Assembly (NCBI RefSeq): GCF_015206895.1
Contig: NZ_JADEXU010000047.1
Span: 1-49,319, forward strand
DNA: 49,319 bases
Source: Nostoc sp. LEGE 12450
Lineage (GTDB): Bacteria; Cyanobacteriota; Cyanobacteriia; Cyanobacteriales; Nostocaceae
Direction of reading: 5' to 3'
Part shown: positions 9,518-16,186 of the stretch, one piece after another
How the letters are laid out: each line of letters begins with the position of its first letter
Position numbering within the stretch: the first letter of the stretch is position 1
Notes under the pieces: model-generated
What the model saw: only the letters and a program-made list of their open reading frames with translations
Told to the model about the DNA's origin: nothing
Databases searched by the model: none
Program-made: the position numbers and the translations under genes

Positions 9518-9722
9518 GTAAATACTGTCTATATGAGAATTTGATTTCTGAGAGAGATGGAAGATAATTATAACCAGTTTGCTATGAAGGGAGAATACTT
9601 TCGGAGAACAAATGTTATGTCAATCTATCGTGAGACTTATTTTTTGGATATATGCTACTGTAGGTAATTTGCTTCGGCTCCCGAGTAACTTTTTTAAGTA
9701 AAGAGAGATTTTGAAAAAAATA

Positions 9723-12647
9723 CTAAGAATCATGACCAATTAACGGCAACAGCAAGCGGCTAACTACCCGATTATCTGGTAATTGATAGAAATTCAACTC
9801 TCCTCCTAGTTCCTGCATGAGGTTTTGGCAAATTAGCAGATGTAAAGCTGGGGGTTGGTCCAGGTTGGTGGGAGCAAGCACATCTTTGGGTGTATTATCA
9901 TGTAGTTCTGTTAATAGCTGTGGTTCGATCGCACCGTTGTATGTAATCGACAGTTCCAGCGATGTCTGATGTTCACCCCCTCCACTTGTAGAAGAATACT
10001 TTGCCTCTGAGGGTTTTGACGCATCTAAACGGCGACACCAAATGTCAATTCTGCCGCCAATTGGAGAACGGTTACAGGCAGTAACCAATAATTCATGGAT
10101 AACTAATTCAATTTTGACAATATCACCAGCGATCGCCATTGCAGATTGAGAGCTAGAAGTAGGAACGCCTCTGGCTAATGGAGAATTCTTTGCTGATTCT
10201 TGCTCCTCAATTGTTTGCCCCAAGCCATGTACACCAATCCACAGCTTTTGTTGTTTGAGTAAATTGTCGATGCGTTCGAGCGATCGCTTCAGTAAACTGG
10301 CTATGGGCATAGTTTCCCAACTGATATGTAGTTGCCAGTTCTCAAGTTTTAGCATTCCACTCATGGAGGTGGCTGTGTGGTCTAATTGTCTTAGCAATAG
10401 CTGGTAGCGCATCTGAGTCAGTTCATTCGCAGGAATACCCAAATCATGTATTTGTTTCAGGGATAGTGCCGTTATTCTTTGGATTTCCTCAAGACGACGA
10501 TGTTTGTACCAGTTGAGTTGTCGTAATTCTTCTGTTGTGGACTCTAAAAGTCGGTTAATTTGTTTTTGACGACGCCACCAAGCTAATTGAGAAATCAGAG
10601 TTGCGATCGCATTCAGGTTTTGTTGTGACCAGCGACGCTCTTGATAGTCTGCTAATAACACTACACCCGTGATTTCATAATCAGCATTGGTACGTAATGC
10701 CATCACCAAAATTTGACCTTTATCTGGAGTATTCAACCATTTTCGAGTTTCCGAAGGTAAATTATCTACCTTCAAAGTCAGGTAGTTCTCCGAAACCAGT
10801 GCCCACTGAATTAAGGCTTCAGACTGGATAGGAATAGAGGCATCGGAAAAAATTCCAAACTGACTATTGTCAATCACTCCAGGAATAATTTCTGCCAAAT
10901 TTTCACCGGGCGACCAAGATAGCAGTAACGCCAGGGGACAACCCAGAATTGATGCTATTTGTTCTAGTGCTGTATGTTCTAAATGCTTTTTATTGACCTC
11001 GACTTTGCTGTTCTGGGTTTGCGTCAGGATATTTAAGCATTGCTCAAACGCCTGGGAAGTTTTTTGCTGCTGGGTAGTGCGGTTGTGTAATTCCCACTGA
11101 CGAACAATCACACCTATCTGTTGACTAACAGCCCACAGTAACTCTTTTTCGAGAGTTGTCCAAGAACGATAGGTTTCGTGAGTGATGACCAAAAGTGCTG
11201 CTGGGATAGTACCGTTAGTGCATTTACAAATAAGTAGCGATCGCACTCCACTTTCTAGTAAAGAGGGCCGCCAGTTAAAAAAGCGTAAATCTTCATCTAA
11301 ATTCTCAATCTCCACCGCTTCCGTTGAACGTTGCAAAAGCTGTCCATCTAATTCTTTGAGAGTATTCAGGGTAAATGTCAACGCTCGGCGATTATGAGGC
11401 TGACTTTGGTAAATAAATTGATAATTATTCTGTTCAGGATCGTACTGCAACAGCAAAAAACGGGTGGCTGTTAGTCGAGCTAAAACTTTTTTAGCACAGC
11501 TGTGTAAAGTTTCCTGAAGGTCATGTTCGCTATAGATACCTTGGGCAACTTGACCAGTCAGTTGGGCATCTTCTTGAATCTGTTTAATAGTGCTTTCCAT
11601 ATTTTCGTTAGGTGCAATCAGGGAGATTAAACCAGCCACACCCTGAACAAAATTTTTGTCTGCCTCCGTCCAGATTCGAGGTTCATTGCTTTCCACCGCC
11701 AGAAAACCGAGCAAGTTCTTTTGCCAGATTATTGGAGCGGCCAGGAGCGATCGCACTTTCAGCTTTTGCAGTAATTTTGCCGTAAAATGGCTTTTCAAAG
11801 AACTGCGTGCATCACCAATTGAAACAATTTGGTTCACTGCTAAAGCATAATAAAAGTCGCTCAAGTCTTGTACAGTCATTCCCGCCGCTTGCTGAGTGCT
11901 GGAATTGCGATCGATTTTGACAAGCTGATTGCTCATCCGACACCAAAAGTAGCGTCCTTCCCGCTCAAACCAGTAAACATTTGTCCGGCTAGGAGAAATA
12001 AATTTATGAGTTGCTTGTACCCCTGCTTCCAGTCTTTGATTAAGGTTACTCAGGGTGCGTAAATTTTCAAGCAATTCTAATAATGGCTCATCGGTTCGCT
12101 TGGTTTGCTTTTGCTGGTTATGTATCTCCTGTTGATAAAGCAATGCCCCCAATTCACCTAAAACCATCATCAAACGTGCTTTTGCTTCCCCTGTCAGTAA
12201 ATAACCCCAGCGTTCTGAGCCCAGTAACAGCAAACCTAAGCAACGGTCTTTATAGCGAATTGGTAAAAGAATTGTTCCTTGGATCTGCAATTTTTCAGCG
12301 GTTTTGCGCCATTCGGCGGCGCGGATTTCAGTTTGTAAATCAGCTATGCCCAAGGGATGCTGTTCAATCACCACTTGCTCTAATAAATCCCCAGGACTGA
12401 GAACAACCTTCTGGTATAAAAAGCTTGTGTCACGATCCGGTGAAATACCGCCTTTGCCGAATAATATGTGATTCAGGCGATCGTAAAGGGCAATCCAAAT
12501 CAGTTTGTAGTCAAACTGTTCTTTAAGATAAGAAATAGTAGTTTCAATCAGAACGTCAACATCATCTTCTTCTCTGAGGCTCTGGAGGACGCGCCCCAAA
12601 GAGAGGATCTGCTGTTCGGCGGCTATAGGTTTTTGCGGCTGCCCCAT
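9723..12647 (-). CDS. Multi-GAF sensor protein with degenerate histidine-kinase-like C-terminus
   Basis: A 974-residue cytoplasmic protein with no membrane segment. Repeated GAF-like domains can be followed at roughly residues 30-170, 200-345, 370-520 and 540-700 (alternating strands with phrases such as LLLGSERWGYL, LLGFLAVESNEPRIWTEADKNFVQGVAGLI, LLWAVSQQIGVIVRQWE). A helical dimerisation-like segment follows (about 705-800), then a region resembling a HATPase fold (VIHELLVTACNRSPIGGRIDI, LHLLICQNLMQELGGEL). The N box lacks the usual Asn and I see no canonical G1 motif or a clear H box, so kinase activity is doubtful. It may bind a ligand or act as a partner for another kinase. No response regulator is adjacent. 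Confidence 0.75.
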   Translation of the reverse strand: MGQPQKPIAAEQQILSLGRVLQSLREEDDVDVLIETTISYLKEQFDYKLIWIALYDRLNHILFGKGGISPDRDTSFLYQKVVLSPGDLLEQVVIEQHPLGIADLQTEIRAAEWRKTAEKLQIQGTILLPIRYKDRCLGLLLLGSERWGYLLTGEAKARLMMVLGELGALLYQQEIHNQQKQTKRTDEPLLELLENLRTLSNLNQRLEAGVQATHKFISPSRTNVYWFEREGRYFWCRMSNQLVKIDRNSSTQQAAGMTVQDLSDFYYALAVNQIVSIGDARSSLKSHFTAKLLQKLKVRSLLAAPIIWQKNLLGFLAVESNEPRIWTEADKNFVQGVAGLISLIAPNENMESTIKQIQEDAQLTGQVAQGIYSEHDLQETLHSCAKKVLARLTATRFLLLQYDPEQNNYQFIYQSQPHNRRALTFTLNTLKELDGQLLQRSTEAVEIENLDEDLRFFNWRPSLLESGVRSLLICKCTNGTIPAALLVITHETYRSWTTLEKELLWAVSQQIGVIVRQWELHNRTTQQQKTSQAFEQCLNILTQTQNSKVEVNKKHLEHTALEQIASILGCPLALLLSWSPGENLAEIIPGVIDNSQFGIFSDASIPIQSEALIQWALVSENYLTLKVDNLPSETRKWLNTPDKGQILVMALRTNADYEITGVVLLADYQERRWSQQNLNAIATLISQLAWWRRQKQINRLLESTTEELRQLNWYKHRRLEEIQRITALSLKQIHDLGIPANELTQMRYQLLLRQLDHTATSMSGMLKLENWQLHISWETMPIASLLKRSLERIDNLLKQQKLWIGVHGLGQTIEEQESAKNSPLARGVPTSSSQSAMAIAGDIVKIELVIHELLVTACNRSPIGGRIDIWCRRLDASKPSEAKYSSTSGGGEHQTSLELSITYNGAIEPQLLTELHDNTPKDVLAPTNLDQPPALHLLICQNLMQELGGELNFYQLPDNRVVSRLLLPLIGHDS

Positions 12648-12863
12648 CTGATTTATTGGTTAACATAACTTGTAATATATAAGATGCCCAGAAAACCACC
12701 CTGAGTAATATTGCCACAAGTGTTTAATATTGAACCTGAACTGCTTAATAGGCGGTTAAGCTAATTGTCATTCAAATTTCATTTCCGTGTCTTTGCATCT
12801 TTGCCTCTCTCTAGCAGTTTGAAATATACAACTTAAAATAGATACTTCCTGCTTCCTGAATGT

Positions 12864-13289
12864 TTAACTCAGATTAAATAACTTTTGCATGAAGTATCTT
12901 TTATGCCCAATCGGGTAGTTTTCTTGAAAAGCAAATACAGTGTAGCCTTGAGATTCATAAAATTCCTTAGCTTGAAACTCTAATGTCTCAAGATGAACCC
13001 CTACACAGTTTTGCTTTTGACCTTCTTTTTCAGCAATTTTAAGGATATTGCTTCCAATACCTGTACCGCGTAAGTCTTCTTGAACAACTAGGACTCTTAT
13101 ATAAAGCCAATTGCAACCGATTTCACCCAGAACCCCACCAACAATCAAGCCTGATTCATCTCGTGCAAGAACTGCTACAGGTTGCCACTCAGACAACGGA
13201 AAAAAATTTTGATTGAACTGGCGAATCATTTGGATGACGGTCATCCGATCCTGCTGAGTTACTTCCTGTTCTACCTGAACTGTAATCAT
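12864..13289 (-). CDS. GNAT family N-acetyltransferase
   Basis: About 141 residues from the ATG at 13289. A TTG eleven codons upstream is possible but less likely. The acetyl-CoA-binding A motif is clear in LVVQEDLRGTGIGSNIL, preceded by the strand VGGVLGEIGCNWLYI and followed by VHLETLEFQAKEFYESQGY, which has the usual aromatic residue near the end. The substrate is unknown. It sits alone between the GAF protein gene and the divergent pyrD. Confidence 0.85.
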   Translation of the reverse strand: MITVQVEQEVTQQDRMTVIQMIRQFNQNFFPLSEWQPVAVLARDESGLIVGGVLGEIGCNWLYIRVLVVQEDLRGTGIGSNILKIAEKEGQKQNCVGVHLETLEFQAKEFYESQGYTVFAFQENYPIGHKRYFMQKLFNLS

Positions 13290-13398
13290 CCTAATTTTAC
13301 TTCTGGGTAAGGTTTTGACCAATACTTATTACCCACTTGTACAGAATTACAGAGTGAGTTCTGACTTATGACTTCTGAATTATTCTTTATTAAAACTA

Positions 13399-14529
13399 AT
13401 GGATATTTATAAATTTGCAATTAGTCCGCTTTTGTTCAATGTGGTAAAAACAGACCCGGAATGGTTACACCAGCAGACAATTCGCAGTTTTAGCTGGCTA
13501 TCGCAAACCCCTGCTAGTTGGGCAAACCAACGCTTACAAAAATCTTTATGTCTGTACGATTCACGCCTAGAACAAAATTTGTTTGGGCTAAACTTCCCAA
13601 ATCCCGTAGGATTAGCAGCTGGGTTTGATAAGGATGGAGTCGCTGCTGGTATTTGGTCTAATCTGGGTTTTGGTTTTGCAGAACTAGGAACTGTAACTTT
13701 TCACGCACAACCAGGAAATCCGCGTCCCCGCTTGTTTCGCTTGCCTTTGGATAAAGCTGCTCTCAATCGTATGGGCTTTAATAATCTCGGTGCAGCAGCA
13801 ATGGCGAGCCGTTTGGCACAGGAAAAACTGGAGTCTACCAACTTAATACCCATAGGGATAAATTTGGGTAAATCTAAGGTAACTCCCCTAGAAGAAGCCG
13901 CACAAGATTATCTCGATAGTTTTCGCCTACTCAAGGATTTGGGAGATTATTTTGTTGTTAATGTCTCTTCCCCGAATACGCCGGGGTTGCGATCGCTCCA
14001 AGATGCTTCTATGCTCAGTGCCATCTTGAATTTATTGCAACAAGAAAACATTACACATAAACCAATTTTTGTCAAGATAGCGCCAGATTTAGAATGGGAA
14101 GCGATCGCTGATATTATTTCTTTGGCTAAAACCTACAATTTGGCGGGAATTATTGCCACCAATACCACCATCCGCCGTGATGGACTCAAAACCCAGGTAA
14201 TTAACCAAACTGGCAAATCACCTCAAGAAGAAGCTGGCGGAATTAGCGGTGAACCATTGCGCGATCGCTCCACTGAGGTAATTCGTTTTATTTGGCAGCA
14301 AACCCAAGGAGAAATCCCAATTATTGGCGTTGGTGGCATTTTTTCCCCAGAGGATGCTTGGGAAAAAATTACTGCTGGTGCTAGCTTGATCCAGGTTTAT
14401 ACTGGCTGGATTTACGAAGGCCCACTGATGGTACGCCGGATTCTAGCAGGCTTGCTTTCCAAGCTAGAACAAAACGGATTCAATTCCATCAAAGAAGCTG
14501 TGGGCTTAGAAGTAAAAAATAAAAAGTAA
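13399..14529 (+). CDS. pyrD: Dihydroorotate dehydrogenase, quinone-dependent (class 2)
   Basis: A 376-residue flavoenzyme that oxidises dihydroorotate to orotate with quinone as acceptor, in pyrimidine synthesis. The N-terminal helical extension (about 1-45) is the membrane-binding part of class 2 enzymes. FMN and substrate motifs are present: [13 protein letters not shown], the catalytic-Ser loop [11 protein letters not shown] (Ser191 expected as base), and [18 protein letters not shown]. The C-terminus ends in VKNKK, encoded by an A-rich heptamer repeat that also supplies the stop codon. The true end of the conserved protein is probably a few residues earlier. Confidence 0.96.
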   Translation: MDIYKFAISPLLFNVVKTDPEWLHQQTIRSFSWLSQTPASWANQRLQKSLCLYDSRLEQNLFGLNFPNPVGLAAGFDKDGVAAGIWSNLGFGFAELGTVTFHAQPGNPRPRLFRLPLDKAALNRMGFNNLGAAAMASRLAQEKLESTNLIPIGINLGKSKVTPLEEAAQDYLDSFRLLKDLGDYFVVNVSSPNTPGLRSLQDASMLSAILNLLQQENITHKPIFVKIAPDLEWEAIADIISLAKTYNLAGIIATNTTIRRDGLKTQVINQTGKSPQEEAGGISGEPLRDRSTEVIRFIWQQTQGEIPIIGVGGIFSPEDAWEKITAGASLIQVYTGWIYEGPLMVRRILAGLLSKLEQNGFNSIKEAVGLEVKNKK

Positions 14530-14592
14530 AAAGTAAAAACCAAACGTTTAAAGTTCTTTCTTTTGCCTTTTGCCTTTTAACTTTTGCCTTCT
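14508..14592. repeat. Heptamer-like repeats at the convergent ends of pyrD and the next gene
   Basis: Units related to AAAAAGT recur around 14514-14540 and units related to CTTTTGC around 14567-14590. Together they bridge the last codons and stop of pyrD and the stop region of the gene on the minus strand. They fit the same heptamer class as at 2512 and 45271, with different unit sequences. Confidence 0.7.
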
Positions 14593-15323
14593 TATTCCTC
14601 CTCGACTGGGAAAAACTCTTTAGTTTTTTCTGAGTATGACCAGGCAATACCATCAGGGTCTTTACTGCGACTCCATTCAGGAAACTCTGGATCGTTTCGT
14701 CGTTTATAAACCGTGCTGGAATAGACATTTAGTCGTTTGGCAAGTTCAGATTGGATCAGAGAGCCAAAAATTAACTGTTTTTCCAGCGATCGTTTAGCTT
14801 CCTCATGGGTTAGGGTTGGCTGTGGTATTGATTCGGTTTCTGTTTCTTCCTCCTCAAGTGTTGTTGTTGGTGGTGCTAGGAGCGATCGCGCAGTTTTAGT
14901 AACTGGTTGAGCCGGAAGTTCTTTGACAGGCTCACTACTGTCAAGAATATTGCCGAGAATGCTGGCAGTTATAAAGTAATAAGACTGGCCCGCTTCTTCG
15001 GAATTCACTATACTGGCACCAAATTCCGAGGCTTTACCATCCAAGTAGCGTTTTGCCGTTGTTCCGGGAAAATTGCCCTTGATTGCCAAATCCATAGGGG
15101 TAAGTCTGCCCTGATTTTCTCGAACCAACTGATGAAAAATTGGGTTAACTCGTATAGTCCACTGTTGCCATTGATATTCCTGCCAAATCTTGAAGCCAAT
15201 TCCCAGCACAATTAGCGCTAGCAAAATTCTCCAGGTAGCAACCAGGAAAATAATCAAAAACGAGATGGGCAAAAGTAGAACGAGAAAAGCCTTGCCGTTG
15301 TCTTCTATGGGTTTTTCACTCAT
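14592..15323 (-). CDS. Membrane-anchored protein with HTH-like domains, function unknown
   Basis: About 243 residues from the ATG at 15323. An upstream in-frame start would add 21 hydrophobic residues but the ATG is favoured. Residues about 10-45 form one or two membrane helices (FLVLLLPISFLIIFLVATWRILL). A middle domain (QLVRENQGRLTPMDLAIKG...GTTAKRYLDGKASEFGA) looks like a winged helix-turn-helix. After an acidic linker the C-terminus (LIQSELAKRLNVYSSTVYKRRNDPEFPEWSRSKDP) resembles another HTH that could bind nucleic acid. No named family was recognised. It lies 336 bases upstream of the Y RNA cluster on the other strand. Confidence 0.6.
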   Translation of the reverse strand: MSEKPIEDNGKAFLVLLLPISFLIIFLVATWRILLALIVLGIGFKIWQEYQWQQWTIRVNPIFHQLVRENQGRLTPMDLAIKGNFPGTTAKRYLDGKASEFGASIVNSEEAGQSYYFITASILGNILDSSEPVKELPAQPVTKTARSLLAPPTTTLEEEETETESIPQPTLTHEEAKRSLEKQLIFGSLIQSELAKRLNVYSSTVYKRRNDPEFPEWSRSKDPDGIAWSYSEKTKEFFPVEEE

Positions 15324-15486
15324 GCCGATTTTTGCCAAGTGAATTTGTGGAAATAATATTATATATATTGGCAAAAATTGTGACACTTTTTTGTATCTTT
15401 TGGCAAAGTTGCGGCAAACTTGCCGGCAAAACCTTTACCGTGTAGGTGTTATAGCCTATTGAAACTGGAACTTCTCTTATTGGTCT

Positions 15487-15512
15487 GCGATGCCTACGGC
15501 GGTAAACTACGC
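15487..15512. repeat. SDR-like dispersed repeat, 26 bp
   Basis: This begins GCGATGCCTACGGCGG and is identical over 26 bases to the reverse complement of 26577-26602, which lies inside the kinase gene. A copy truncated to the first 16 bases starts at 24715. It belongs to a group of small palindromic repeats scattered through the window. Confidence 0.8.
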
Positions 15513-15587
15513 GCAAAGTTTTTACCCAGAGAAAAAAGAAGCTTTCTAACTCAACCAACAACTCTATAAATTTAAATCGTGAGTCCC

Positions 15588-15616
15588 TTGACAACAGATA
15601 ATACATATACTACATT
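15588..15616 (+). promoter_or_regulatory. Candidate sigma-70-type promoter for the Y RNA-rsr operon
   Basis: A perfect -35 hexamer TTGACA (15588-15593) is followed after 17 bases by TACATT (15611-15616, four of six -10 consensus positions). The predicted start near 15623 would give a short leader before the first Y RNA at 15659. Assigned from spacing and match only. Confidence 0.35.
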
Positions 15617-15658
15617 AATAATACAAGTCAACTTTCATCAGAGAGTTAACTTGCGCCA

Positions 15659-15791
15659 GTAGCGGATAGCTCAAATGACAGAGTGCCCACCTTGCCCGGA
15701 AGGGCCGAAGTATCAAGGGTTATCGTATATAACTTAAACCCCTCGATCAAACTTCTGGAGGTGTAGGTAAAAATCCTACTTCGCTACACCA
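15659..15791 (+). ncRNA. Y RNA 1: tRNA-like Y RNA with encoded ACCA end
   Basis: The ends form an 8-bp acceptor stem (15659-15666 with 15780-15787, one G-U pair) followed by ACCA at 15788-15791. U8 and A9 equivalents and a 4-bp D stem follow (GCUC 15669-15672 with GAGU 15681-15684). A Ro-type hairpin comes next: GCCC-GGAA-GGGC at 15694-15705, with GGCCGAAG on its 3' side and CCUU/AAGG outside. The T stem is GUAGG/CCUAC (15763-15767, 15775-15779) with a 7-base loop UAAAAAU that lacks the usual UUC. It is the most diverged of the three upstream copies, with no clear GG in the D loop. The neighbouring Ro60 gene supports the call. Confidence 0.7.
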
Positions 15792-15841
15792 AATTCAGTA
15801 CTGAGTCACGAATTTTAAATGTTTAACTAATAACTTTATAT

Positions 15842-15990
15842 GTGGTGGGTAGCTCAGTGGATAGAGCGCCTAAATATCCTTATTCACCCCTTGCCTGAAA
15901 AGGCCGACGAATCGAGGGTTATCGCCTGCCAAGCGGGAGGTCGCGGGTACCCTACGGGAAGCAAGCTACAATTCCCGCTCCACTACACCA
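15842..15990 (+). ncRNA. Y RNA 2: tRNA-Gly-like Y RNA with interrupted T loop
   Basis: The acceptor stem is 8 bp (15842-15849 with 15979-15986), then ACCA at 15987-15990. The D arm is GCUC-AGUGGAUA-GAGC with the GG needed for the tRNA elbow. The Ro-type arm runs from AUCCUUAUUC (about 15876) through GCCU-GAAA-AGGC to GGCCGACGAAU (15902-15912) and GAGGGUU. After it comes an anticodon arm: UCGC, loop CUGCCAA, GCGG at 15922-15936, with GCC in the anticodon position. The T stem GCGGG/CCCGC is intact, but its loop is 26 bases instead of 7, because an SDR-like fragment lies at about 15949-15970. It may be transcribed but misfolded or non-functional at the elbow. Confidence 0.85.
15949..15970. repeat. 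SDR-like fragment inside the T loop of Y RNA 2
   Basis: The segment ACCCTACGGGAAGCAAGCTA matches the core of the larger repeats at 36848 and 40023, which have a CCC/GGG mini-hairpin followed by AAGCAAGCTACGC. It expands the T loop from the standard 7 to 26 bases, while both strands of the T stem are kept. Confidence 0.75.
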
Positions 15991-16026
15991 AATCTAGTGC
16001 TGAAACTTTTAATTTTTAATTTTTAT

Positions 16027-16150
16027 GTGGCGGGTAGCTCAGAGGTAGAGCGCTAAACATCCTTTTTCACCCCTTGCCTGCAAAGGCCGACGAATTAGGG
16101 TTATCGAATAGGGTTCGAGAGGTCGCGGGTTCGATTCCCGCTTCGCCACC
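16027..16150 (+). ncRNA. Y RNA 3: tRNA-like Y RNA with complete cloverleaf elements
   Basis: An 8-bp acceptor stem (16027-16034 with 16142-16149) and U8-A9. The D arm is GCUC-AGAGGUA-GAGC (16037-16051, GG present). The Ro-type arm has outer AUCCUUUUUC (16059-16068) opposite GAAUUAGGGU (16092-16101) and apical GCCU-GCAA-AGGC (16076-16087). An anticodon-position hairpin UCGAA-UAGGG-UUCGA follows (16104-16118, five-base loop), then a canonical T arm GCGGG-UUCGAUU-CCCGC (16125-16141). There is no encoded CCA; the acceptor is followed by CCTTTCATTTTT. The RNA ends 37 bases before rsr on the same strand, so it is probably cut from a shared transcript by tRNA-processing enzymes (inference). Confidence 0.88.
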
Positions 16151-16160
16151 TTTCATTTTT

Positions 16161-16178
16161 GCCCGTAAGGGCCGGGAG
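16161..16178 (+). promoter_or_regulatory. Leader hairpin and ribosome-binding site of rsr, resembling the Ro-binding arm
   Basis: GCCC-GUAA-GGGC at 16161-16172 is a 4-bp stem with a GNRA-type loop, followed directly by CGGGAG, the Shine-Dalgarno region (GGGAG 16174-16178) eight bases before the ATG. Y RNA 1 has the same arrangement, UUGCCC-GGAA-GGGCCGAAG, against UUGCCC-GUAA-GGGCCGGGAG here. Ro binding to this leader and repressing translation is an inference. The conserved GAA is replaced by GGG. Confidence 0.45.
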
Positions 16179-16186
16179 ATGAAGCG

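Noticed and set aside
15316..15606. A 96-residue open frame on the minus strand
   Set aside because: It overlaps the start of the membrane-anchored HTH gene in another frame and part of it is encoded by an SDR repeat. It has no family-like motif and its composition is irregular.
15659..16150. Three ordinary tRNA genes, or tRNAs with introns
   Set aside because: The acceptor, D and T arms look tRNA-like, but each has about 45 extra bases between the D and anticodon arms, folding into the same Ro-type hairpin. The acceptor stems are 8 bp, and a Ro60 gene follows. A group I intron would sit in the anticodon loop and be much longer.
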